From contig JAUQYW010000537.1 in NCBI GenBank assembly GCA_030587525.1, positions 1 through 7,020 on the forward strand: DNA of 7,020 bases, written 5' to 3'. The DNA is from Candidatus Sigynarchaeota archaeon. Its GTDB lineage: Archaea; Asgardarchaeota; Lokiarchaeia; Sigynarchaeales; Sigynarchaeaceae. The position numbers and the translations under genes were made by a program. Below the pieces are notes generated by a model. The model was not told the origin of the DNA and made no database searches. It saw only the letters and a program-made list of their open reading frames with translations. This document shows positions 1 through 6,167 of the stretch, piece after piece. Position 1 is the first letter of the stretch. Each line of letters opens with the position of its first letter.

Positions 1-2735
1 TCATAACCGGTAAAGTTGAACATAATCCAGTCATTTACCACGACACGACCATACGGGTTCACAAAATACCCGGCCACAGGGAATATACCATTTGAAATGT
101 ATAATGGACAATTATCCATCGAGCATGCAGCACCGGTGATGTTATACGGTATGCCCCAGTATACCCCGTTATGTGTTGCATTGGGATATTTGGATCTGTA
201 ATCAGGATACCAATTTCCAAGCCCAGCGCTATCCCACATTGTGCCGGCGTTTCCATCATCAACAGCCGGCGTTGGCGCGATAAATCGATTTAACGAGATG
301 CTATTATTCAAATTGGAACCCAGAAGATAAATGCCATAATTGTCGCTGGTAGCATTATTGCTCGTGATCGTGGTATCGTTGCATGATTCGAGGTAAAGGC
401 CATAAGACTCGCCGGCCATCGTATTTTCCGAAATCATGTTAGCATTGCAGCTATTTAACATGTACAAGCCTTGGATGCCGCCGGTAAAGTTGTTGCCGGA
501 GATCGTGTTGGAGATGCAAGACAAGTATAAGACGATACCTGTTCCATTACTGGAAGCGTTATTATCCATGATGTGGTTAAAACTGCTCGATGTGGACAAC
601 ATGATACCTTTGTCCTGCGCTCTCGATATGCTATTGTTCAAAATCCAGTTGTTGGTTGAACCTTGCAAGTGGATACCAATCCCGGAATCCGTAATGATGT
701 TATAATCTACCGTGCAATCGGATGATGAATTCAAATGGACGGTAAAACTGCCACCCGTGATGTTGTTGTTTTGAATCTGGGTGTATGATGATTGGAAGCA
801 ATAAATGCCCGAAGTCCATGAACATGATATGTTATTCCAGACAATTATATTGGAATTCGAGATTCCCAAAGAAATGCCAACACCTTTACCGGTTATATTG
901 TTGTAATCGATCTGGTTAGAGATGCTGCTGAATAACAACTTTATTCCAGTATCGAAAGTCGATGTCACGTTGTTCGCATTTATCCAATTATAAGTGGAAG
1001 CTTCCAAGTAAATTCCGCTCACTTCGCTTGAGATGTTATTTTTCAAGATGTTGTTGAAGTCTGAAGTTGAGAAGAAGATGCCGGAAGTGGCTCCAGTCAC
1101 GTTATTTCCCGAGATCGTGTCATTCTGGGCATGTTCAAAGTAAATACCATTTCCCAGACCTGACACGTCGTTCCCCGAGATGGTAACATTCCCGGACCAC
1201 GTAAGAGACATTCCAGAATCTGTAGTTCCGTTTAGATTATTCCCCAGAATCCTGTTTGAATTGGATGATTCGAGGATTATACCCATCATGCCACCCTCGA
1301 CCCGGTTAATCGAGATAATATTGCCCTCACAAGCATTCTGGAGGCAGATACCCGCGTTAGAGTTACCCGTGGCGTTATTTCCAGAAATCCTGTTGTTGTT
1401 GCATGATCCGTCTAATAAAATGCCCGCATTCGAGTTTCCCGAAACGATATTCCCCGAGATCGTGTTATTGATGCTTGATGATTGCAATTGAATGCCAACG
1501 GTATTGTTTATCGATGCATTGTTTTCTGATATGAGATTATCACTTGAACCGGATAAATGAATGCCGTAAACCATCCCCGTGGCGTTATTCTTCGAGATCG
1601 TGTTGTTATTGCACGAGGCTAAAATAATGCCCGTATTTCCTCCTGTCGCATTGTTATTCTCAATCATGTTTAAATCGCTGTGGGAATCCAAGGAAATCCC
1701 TGATCCACTGGATGCGGTTATGGTGTTAAAGGAGATTATGTTATTTCTTGACCAATACAGATATATGCCATTTTCAGTTCCAGTGACATTATTTGCTGAT
1801 ATTCGATTGTTATTGTCGGTGAATTCAAAAAAAATACCATGATCGCCACCAGAGATATTGTTCTCCAAGATCTCGTTGTTACTACAAATGTAAATATATA
1901 GCCCTGCAAAATTTCCCACGATGTCATTGCCCCGGAGCGTGTTGTTTTCGGAAGTACCATACAAGATCATCCCATAACCACTCATGGCTGATGACGAGGG
2001 ATTATTTCCGGTAAGCGTGTTAAAGCTTGAAGTTGATAAATAGATCCCACACGTACCACCCAATGCATTATTTCCCGAGAGCGTATTATTATCTGATTCG
2101 ACGATATAAATGCCCCTTCCACCTATCGCTGTCATGATGTTATTCCTGATCCAACTATTGTTATCAGAATAAACCATGGCGATACCTGACCCGTCGCTTG
2201 TTATGTTATTCTCTAAAATCGTGTTATTAGTTGAAAATAAAAAGTTAATCCCGTATACACTCCCTGAAACGTTGTTTTTTAGAAGGGTGGTATAGTTTGA
2301 AGAATCCAGAATGATCCCGTTATCAGATGAAAAGATGTAATTCCCCGTCAGGTTCACATTCGTGCAATTTTCCAATCGTATTCCCCCGTTGGTGCCCAGC
2401 GCGCCTTGCAAGGCGCAATTTTTAATGACAAGGTACTTGTTTGTATTCTTGATTTCGATGCACGACTGAGTACTGCTGCCCGTGATTTCCAAGTCTTCGA
2501 TGATGTACGGGCTCAATTCCGTGCCAAATCCTGTTTTATCAGGAAACAACTCCAGTTCCGTGTTGCCGGTTATGAGAATCGGTGCATGCGGTGCGGAAAT
2601 ACTAAAAGGGAATGCCTTAAACGTGGACTCCGAGGAGGCATTCATTTCTTTTTCCGGTATATTATTAGAGAGCAAGCAAAAAATAGCTGCAATACATGTA
2701 AATAATAAAATCTTCGAAAACGTTTCGTTTTTCAT
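1..2735 (-). CDS. Secreted giant parallel beta-helix (NosD/PbH1-repeat) surface protein, 3' end beyond window
   Basis: Reading down from an ATG at 2735, the frame stays open for 911 codons and leaves the window without a stop, so the C-terminus is missing. Residues 1 to about 28 form a signal peptide (K2 and K8, then hydrophobic 9-22). Residues 45-115 are an entry region containing an SPYIIEDLEI segment. Residues 118-805 hold about 31 coils, marked by G-I-x-L at G118, G140, G162, G184, G208, G230 and so on to G801, spaced 22-25 residues. Most coils carry NNTISGNNxTG-like Asn pairs, as expected for Asn ladders of a right-handed beta-helix. Residues 833-877 (W-D-S-A-G-L-G-N-W then PYNITG and DNCPL) match the usual end of NosD-type repeats. 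Residues from about 895 (GRVVVNDWIMFNFTG) resemble the first strands of a PKD domain. Many N-x-S/T sites suit a glycosylated exported protein. Role is probably surface adhesion or carbohydrate binding; no catalytic residues can be assigned. Start choice rests on the signal peptide. Confidence 0.88.
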   Translation of the reverse strand, partial: MKNETFSKILLFTCIAAIFCLLSNNIPEKEMNASSESTFKAFPFSISAPHAPILITGNTELELFPDKTGFGTELSPYIIEDLEITGSSTQSCIEIKNTNKYLVIKNCALQGALGTNGGIRLENCTNVNLTGNYIFSSDNGIILDSSNYTTLLKNNVSGSVYGINFLFSTNNTILENNITSDGSGIAMVYSDNNSWIRNNIMTAIGGRGIYIVESDNNTLSGNNALGGTCGIYLSTSSFNTLTGNNPSSSAMSGYGMILYGTSENNTLRGNDIVGNFAGLYIYICSNNEILENNISGGDHGIFFEFTDNNNRISANNVTGTENGIYLYWSRNNIISFNTITASSGSGISLDSHSDLNMIENNNATGGNTGIILASCNNNTISKNNATGMVYGIHLSGSSDNLISENNASINNTVGIQLQSSSINNTISGNIVSGNSNAGILLDGSCNNNRISGNNATGNSNAGICLQNACEGNIISINRVEGGMMGIILESSNSNRILGNNLNGTTDSGMSLTWSGNVTISGNDVSGLGNGIYFEHAQNDTISGNNVTGATSGIFFSTSDFNNILKNNISSEVSGIYLEASTYNWINANNVTSTFDTGIKLLFSSISNQIDYNNITGKGVGISLGISNSNIIVWNNISCSWTSGIYCFQSSYTQIQNNNITGGSFTVHLNSSSDCTVDYNIITDSGIGIHLQGSTNNWILNNSISRAQDKGIMLSTSSSFNHIMDNNASSNGTGIVLYLSCISNTISGNNFTGGIQGLYMLNSCNANMISENTMAGESYGLYLESCNDTTITSNNATSDNYGIYLLGSNLNNSISLNRFIAPTPAVDDGNAGTMWDSAGLGNWYPDYRSKYPNATHNGVYWGIPYNITGAACSMDNCPLYISNGIFPVAGYFVNPYGRVVVNDWIMFNFTGY
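321..2384 (-). repeat. About 31 tandem beta-helix coils of 66-75 bases, coding
   Basis: Within the large surface-protein gene, a unit of 22-25 codons recurs about 31 times (G118 to G801 by the conserved Gly of each G-I-x-L). At DNA level a cgagatcgtgtt-like core, encoding N-T-I-S, recurs on the plus strand near 499, 1110, 1454 and 1594, with variants in most units. The units are diverged but in register, so this is a protein repeat formed by old duplications rather than a non-coding satellite. One coil (around residues 660-670, SFTVHL) has lost the Gly-Ile. Two neighbouring coils ending at G438 and G462 share GNSNAGI and a 24-residue length, suggesting a more recent copy. Confidence 0.85.
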
Positions 2736-2775
2736 GCCATTGACCCGTGAGATTAGATTTTCATCTGACTTGAGG

Positions 2776-2808
2776 TATAACATTCACAACCTATAACAAA
2801 AAAATCTT
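2776..2808 (-). promoter_or_regulatory. Candidate archaeal promoter boxes for the beta-helix gene
   Basis: Upstream of the ATG at 2735 the minus strand has a T-run followed by GTTATAGG (around 2790-2808) and a second GTTATACC (around 2775-2782). Either could serve as a TATA/BRE-like element. With a start site about 26 bases downstream, the first would give a leader of roughly 35-45 bases and the second about 20. No clear Shine-Dalgarno sequence precedes the ATG. Assignment is by eye only. Confidence 0.3.
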
Positions 2809-2820
2809 TTCTATTCATAA

Positions 2821-3009
2821 TTAAACGGCCTTAGGATCAACCAAAAAGGGGAGGGCGATGGTTGGTTGCTTATGAAGAACCCAAAGGAAACGACCATGTT
2901 CGATGATGGAAACAATATATTTATCCTCGTAGCCCATGATTAGGTTAATCTTTTTTCTGATTTTCGTAAAGGCAGGGAGCGGATTGTGGAAAGGTATTGA
3001 CGGATCAGT
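2821..3009 (-). CDS. Weak small open frame or gene remnant of unknown function
   Basis: On the minus strand a frame is open for 62 codons from just after a stop at 3010-3012 to a TAA at 2821-2823. The only ATG is at 2937, giving a 38-residue peptide that begins MGYEDKYIVS and includes a hydrophobic FLWVLHKQ segment and LPFLVDP near the end. The upstream open part reads TDPSIPFHNPLPAFTK, which looks protein-like, so this may be the tail of a gene whose 5' part has decayed; a further fragment upstream (3043-3126, MHVSILKSLV) is in another frame. I do not recognise either piece. Composition alone cannot separate a small gene, a remnant and chance. Confidence 0.2.
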   Translation of the reverse strand, partial: TDPSIPFHNPLPAFTKIRKKINLIMGYEDKYIVSIIEHGRFLWVLHKQPTIALPFLVDPKAV

Positions 3010-3194
3010 TTAACGAATAATGGCGTGCCAAAGGCGAGCCACTTATAATTTCATATGCGTGATTTTATAAGCAAAGGTTTTGATACACTGCTCGTGCACC
3101 AGTGACTTAAGAATCGACACATGCATCTCCTAGATGGTGCTGTCCCTTAGAACTTGGATATCATTAATACAATAACGCCGAACACTGGTGTGCG

Positions 3195-3244
3195 GTTCCT
3201 ATGGGGACCAAATGAGCTGATTAGCTCGGAAACTCCATAGGAAC
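3195..3244. repeat. Two-tier inverted repeat (nested hairpin)
   Basis: The arms gttcctatgg (3195-3204) and ccataggaac (3235-3244) are a perfect 10-base inverted repeat. Inside them gagct (3214-3218) and agctc (3223-3227) form a second perfect stem around a gatt loop. A competing plus-strand hairpin, ggttcc/ggGacc with one G-U pair, lies at 3194-3209. The element sits 44 bases past the glycosidase stop. No U-run follows on either strand, so a simple terminator is unlikely; a processing site, a binding site or a small mobile-element footprint are alternatives. Confidence 0.6.
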
Positions 3245-3287
3245 TCTCTTTTCTTGGTTTTGTCTCTTTCCTGAGAGAATAATAATA

Positions 3288-5693
3288 TCATTTACCAATC
3301 GGATATTTTTTCGCCCAGCGTTGCATGGCGGGCACCAGGATCCCGAATTGGTCGCAGAGCAAGCCCTCGTAACCGCAAGGGCGCCCATCCCACGTGCGCC
3401 AATCGACGCCCGACCCAACACCGCCGAAGGCCGTTCCGTCGGCCATGCTCTCGGCCATCCGCTCGAGCAACATATCTCCTTCCACGGTCATACCGACTTT
3501 GTAAAGGCCGCTCACGAAATGGCGAGCTTGGCTGAGCGTCGCGCCGCCGTTCTCGTACGTACCCATGGGTTCGCTGTGCTGGGGCGCCGCTGTTTCGGAA
3601 TCAGGGATGTACCAGAGATTCCCGGGCAACCCGAGGGAATAATCCTTGAACTTGGACGCCTCGAGTAGTTCCCAGAGTCGTTCCAAGATCGTCCTTGCCA
3701 TGTCCCCGTCCACGAGGCCATATTCCACCGCGGCCCCGTTCACGAACAGGAATGCATAATCGTGTAACTTGCCTTCCTTGCACCGCCAGCCTGCCAGCCA
3801 ACCTGTTTTTTCATTGTAGAACGTCGGGACATAGTTTTGTTTCAGCTTTTCTGCCCACGTTGCGAGGTCACGAGCTTCGGTCATGCCCTCATCGGCGAAG
3901 ACCTTGCTCAAACCCAGAAGCGCCGGGTACAAGAAGGCGTTCGAAAACGCGTCTTTCCAGCCGAAAGATATCACGTCAAACCAGTTGGTCGACCACTGGT
4001 GCTGGCCCGAGATCCCCAGGCGGGACGTGCTTTCCACGAGGCCGTCGTTATCGACGTCGCGGTGCTTCATCAAGGCGATTTGGTCGAGAATCAACTTCTT
4101 AAATTTTCCAAACCAGGCGTGATCGTGGTAAGTTTCCAGGAACTTCGCGAGACCGAACAGGGCGGCCGTGCCGCAGATGATGTACTCGTCCTCGTAATAG
4201 TGGTCTTCATCGATGATGCTCCTGCCACTACCATACGCCGGTGCTATGTACAGCCATCGCTCCAAGGTTTGTTGTAGGAAAGTTTTTGGATCGATCCCCT
4301 TGAACGCCGTGAAGCCGATCGTGTTCTCTGCCCAGCTGTCCAGGCACGCGGGGCAGTGCATGGAGTTGCCGTTGTTCGAGTACGTCGCCGTGTCGGCGCG
4401 ATACACCATCGCGGTCACCGCGCTGTACTTGACCGCATTCTTGATGATATGCGGCGCGTCTTGCTTGAGCTCGACGAGCTCGGGCGTGGTCACCTCAAAC
4501 TTGATCGTTGCTTCGTGGTGGCCTTCCCGCAGCACGTAATCGCCCTCGTTTGCCGGTTCTTCGCCCACCTTCAATTCCAGCGTGTTGACGGTGATCGGTC
4601 GGATTGAATCGAACCTTGCCATGGCACGCCCGCCTTCAAGGCTGCAATGGAGGCTTCCTTTCCCGGGAAAGTGCAGGATGACCGGGAAGTCGAGCAATCC
4701 CGTCTCTCCCCGCTTGATGATGCTGCCGAGCGCCGTGAGCGGTGCCACCGTGCTGTCAAACGATAGTTGGAAGCCATGGTGAACCATCCGGCAAGGTTCA
4801 ACACAATCCAGCACGACATCCAGGAGAATATATTTTTCCTGGACAACCCATTGAAACTTGTACGTCGCGTTCGAGTCGGGGGATCGCACGAAATATTTCA
4901 CGCGATTTCCCTCGACCGTGGTCAACCCGTACGGCTCGAAGTGGAAGAAATCGGAAACCGGAGGATAACACGGGTCGATCCTGACCCCTTGCACGTAGTG
5001 CGTCGTGAACTCATCTTGCCGCCTGTGCTGGGACGCCATCTTTAACAAGTTTTGACTTCCTACTTTCCCTAAGCCTCTTTCGTCGATTGCCAGGTATGAC
5101 AACGCCGGGCTGTACAGCATAAAGCCAACCTCGAAATATCGCGTCCAGTACCGGATCTCGGAACCCCGTTGTGCCATGAGCACGCCGGTCGGCAAAGCGT
5201 TGATTTTAACGACGTTGATGTTGATATCCATAAGGTTCCGGATTGGAACGGGGAGCATCGGAATCCGGTATTCCGCATCGAGCAAGAGGCTGTTCATAGC
5301 GCAGTTCCAGGATGGCCACCAACGGTCGACACCGCTCTTCCGCACCTGGATGATCACGGCGTCGGTCTCCACGTGCTCGATGTCGAACCAGGTCATGGCC
5401 TGCGGCTCCGGGATGTCGCGCTTTTCAAAAATCTTGATCCATGTCCCTTTGGTGTAGTCCCGGATCAAGATCACGACGTTTTGCGCCCAATCAAGCTCCT
5501 TCTGGCTGCCACACTTCGAATAGCCGAGGCCCAACCGGATGCCAAGCTGCTTGAGCACGGCACGCTGCTGCAACTGTATCACGCGCACGTGGATGATGCG
5601 CTTTTCGGGAGCACCCACCTCTTCGGGAAGGGCATCGACCCACACGCTCTTGCACGATACCAGCCCGCCGCCTTGTATCGAAAGCAAATCCAT
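3288..5693 (-). CDS. Predicted six-hairpin (alpha/alpha barrel) glycoside hydrolase with N-terminal beta domain
   Basis: An 801-residue protein with no signal peptide or membrane segment, so probably cytoplasmic and acting on sugars or oligosaccharides inside the cell. Residues about 30-150 are beta-rich and resemble a galactose-binding jelly roll (TWIKIFEKRDI, then WWPSWN); residues about 150-410 continue as beta-sandwich. From about residue 415 to the end the pattern is that of six-hairpin glycosidases: DEDHYYEDEY (495-504), an acidic D546-x-D-x-D550-G-L-V-E554 motif, NWFDVISFGWKDAFSNAF (570-587), GWLAGW (631-636), LHDYAFLFVNG (643-653), GTYENGG (711-717) and SGVDWRTWDG (761-770) with GYEG (774-777). 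D573, D581, E714, D764 and E776 are candidate catalytic acids; which act is not known. The exact GH family and substrate cannot be fixed from sequence reading; GH15/63/65/78-like clans are the comparison set. It starts at the only nearby ATG, 26 bases after a T/A-rich box. Its G+C is visibly higher than that of the beta-helix gene. Confidence 0.75.
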   Translation of the reverse strand: MDLLSIQGGGLVSCKSVWVDALPEEVGAPEKRIIHVRVIQLQQRAVLKQLGIRLGLGYSKCGSQKELDWAQNVVILIRDYTKGTWIKIFEKRDIPEPQAMTWFDIEHVETDAVIIQVRKSGVDRWWPSWNCAMNSLLLDAEYRIPMLPVPIRNLMDININVVKINALPTGVLMAQRGSEIRYWTRYFEVGFMLYSPALSYLAIDERGLGKVGSQNLLKMASQHRRQDEFTTHYVQGVRIDPCYPPVSDFFHFEPYGLTTVEGNRVKYFVRSPDSNATYKFQWVVQEKYILLDVVLDCVEPCRMVHHGFQLSFDSTVAPLTALGSIIKRGETGLLDFPVILHFPGKGSLHCSLEGGRAMARFDSIRPITVNTLELKVGEEPANEGDYVLREGHHEATIKFEVTTPELVELKQDAPHIIKNAVKYSAVTAMVYRADTATYSNNGNSMHCPACLDSWAENTIGFTAFKGIDPKTFLQQTLERWLYIAPAYGSGRSIIDEDHYYEDEYIICGTAALFGLAKFLETYHDHAWFGKFKKLILDQIALMKHRDVDNDGLVESTSRLGISGQHQWSTNWFDVISFGWKDAFSNAFLYPALLGLSKVFADEGMTEARDLATWAEKLKQNYVPTFYNEKTGWLAGWRCKEGKLHDYAFLFVNGAAVEYGLVDGDMARTILERLWELLEASKFKDYSLGLPGNLWYIPDSETAAPQHSEPMGTYENGGATLSQARHFVSGLYKVGMTVEGDMLLERMAESMADGTAFGGVGSGVDWRTWDGRPCGYEGLLCDQFGILVPAMQRWAKKYPIGK

Positions 5694-5714
5694 GATAAAA
5701 AAACGCTGTTACTG

Positions 5715-5723
5715 TTTAAAAAA
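5715..5723 (-). promoter_or_regulatory. TATA-like box of the glycosidase gene
   Basis: The minus strand reads TTTTTTAAA here, centred about 26 bases upstream of the ATG at 5693. This is the spacing of an archaeal TATA box to a start site that coincides with the start codon, so the transcript is probably leaderless. This fits the lack of a Shine-Dalgarno sequence: the bases just before the ATG are a T-run (5697-5703) and ATC. Confidence 0.4.
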
Positions 5724-5782
5724 GCTATTCGCCATTCAATTCATTCGAAAACTTCGAGAAACAACCACATCCAAGAGACTTG

Positions 5783-6073
5783 TTAGCAGCCGCGCGGGGC
5801 TTTTCGTTTCAGAAATTTCAGGAGCTCATCGATATCCTTTTGCCATTTTTGGATGGTCTCTTCGATCTGCGCCGCGACAGCGAAGGATTTCCGGACTCGG
5901 GCCTGTTCAAGATAGCCTTTTAACGCTTGATCACCATCATTTTGCAAGATGTGCAATTCCCGTAGATAGCTTTGGTATGCGGCATACGTCAATTGCATCG
6001 CCGCTGATTTTTGTTTGATGTCATGCAATCTGGCGAAGAAATCGTTCATGCATACGTCGAAATCATTGGCCAT
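5783..6073 (-). CDS. Small helical protein of unknown function
   Basis: A 96-residue protein starting MANDFDVCMNDFF and ending KRKAPRGC. It is almost wholly helix-forming, with heptad-like spacing of hydrophobic residues in LHDIKQKSAAMQLTYAAYQSYLRE-type and IEETIQKWQKDIDELLKFLK-type stretches (residues about 15-40 and 68-90), separated by a short NDGD turn near 45-48. That suggests a two- or three-helix hairpin or coiled coil, cytoplasmic, possibly an oligomer or adaptor; it has no catalytic motif. A GTG at 6208 would extend it by 45 residues but would overlap the end of the hydrolase gene by 41 bases and span the promoter-like spacer. The ATG at 6073 is preferred because it has a weak GGGAAG five bases upstream and a TATA-like box 30 bases upstream. 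I do not recognise the family. It lies 89 bases upstream of the glycosidase. Confidence 0.65.
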   Translation of the reverse strand: MANDFDVCMNDFFARLHDIKQKSAAMQLTYAAYQSYLRELHILQNDGDQALKGYLEQARVRKSFAVAAQIEETIQKWQKDIDELLKFLKRKAPRGC

Positions 6074-6098
6074 ATAATCTTCCCTAAATAATGGTGCC

Positions 6099-6108
6099 TT
6101 TATACAAA
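6099..6108 (-). promoter_or_regulatory. TATA-like box of the small helical-protein gene
   Basis: The minus strand reads TTTGTATAAA, centred 30 bases before the ATG at 6073, which would give a leader of only a few bases. A second AT-rich box, TTAAATATAC, at 6121-6130 is an alternative that would give a leader near 25 bases carrying the weak GGGAAG at 6079-6084. The presence of either supports starting the gene at 6073 rather than further upstream. Confidence 0.35.
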
Positions 6109-6145
6109 TCTTTGACGCGAGTATATTTAATCTTGGTATGGAGAA

Positions 6146-6166
6146 AGTCAAAAATACGAGAAAATC
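6146..6166 (-). terminator. T-rich stretch after the hydrolase stop
   Basis: Directly after the TAG at 6168-6170 the minus strand carries the T-clusters GATTTTC and TATTTTTGAC. Archaeal transcription often ends at such oligo-T tracts without a hairpin, so this may separate the hydrolase transcript from the small-protein gene. The call is by composition only. Confidence 0.25.
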
Positions 6167-6167
6167 A

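Larger units (their letters stand above)
2736..3287. other. 552-base stretch without a convincing gene
   Basis: This lies between the glycosidase stop and the beta-helix start. All frames on both strands are broken into short pieces. It holds AT-rich boxes that may drive the beta-helix gene (2776-2805), a weak minus-strand open stretch (2821-3009), a 27-codon minus open frame (3043-3126) and the inverted repeat at 3195-3244. No tRNA-like, rRNA-like or recognised RNA motif was found by eye. The unusual length next to 89-94 base spacers elsewhere makes a decayed gene or a long regulatory region plausible. Confidence 0.7.

Noticed and set aside
436..1842. Plus-strand frames of 87-103 codons (436-705, 1180-1491, 1579-1842)
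   Set aside because: They are the complement of the beta-helix repeats; their Ile/Pro/Leu-rich periodic content follows from the opposite-strand coil codons.
321..2384. CRISPR-like or satellite repeat array
   Set aside because: Units are 66-75 bases long, diverged, always a multiple of three and fully in one open frame, so they are coding coils and not direct repeats with spacers.
2406..2796. Two overlapping plus-strand frames (2406-2705 and 2482-2796)
   Set aside because: They lie opposite the signal peptide and entry region of the beta-helix gene and show no domain or promoter of their own.
3043..3126. A 27-codon minus-strand frame preceded by GGAG
   Set aside because: The GGAG lies too close to this ATG, the peptide is very short, and no feature marks it as a gene; it is kept only as possible gene debris.
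5745..5757. Small hairpin tcgaa-aac-ttcga in the spacer before the glycosidase
   Set aside because: A five-base stem with a three-base loop is expected often by chance, and the nearest T-run is 20 bases away, so it is not a credible terminator.
5169..5786. A 205-codon plus-strand open frame opposite the glycosidase start
   Set aside because: It is antisense to the well-supported 801-residue gene, reads as a mix of His, Asp and Leu with no domain, and arises from the GC-rich third positions of the real gene. The same holds for the plus-strand frames at 3321-3668, 3695-4102 and 3837-4277.
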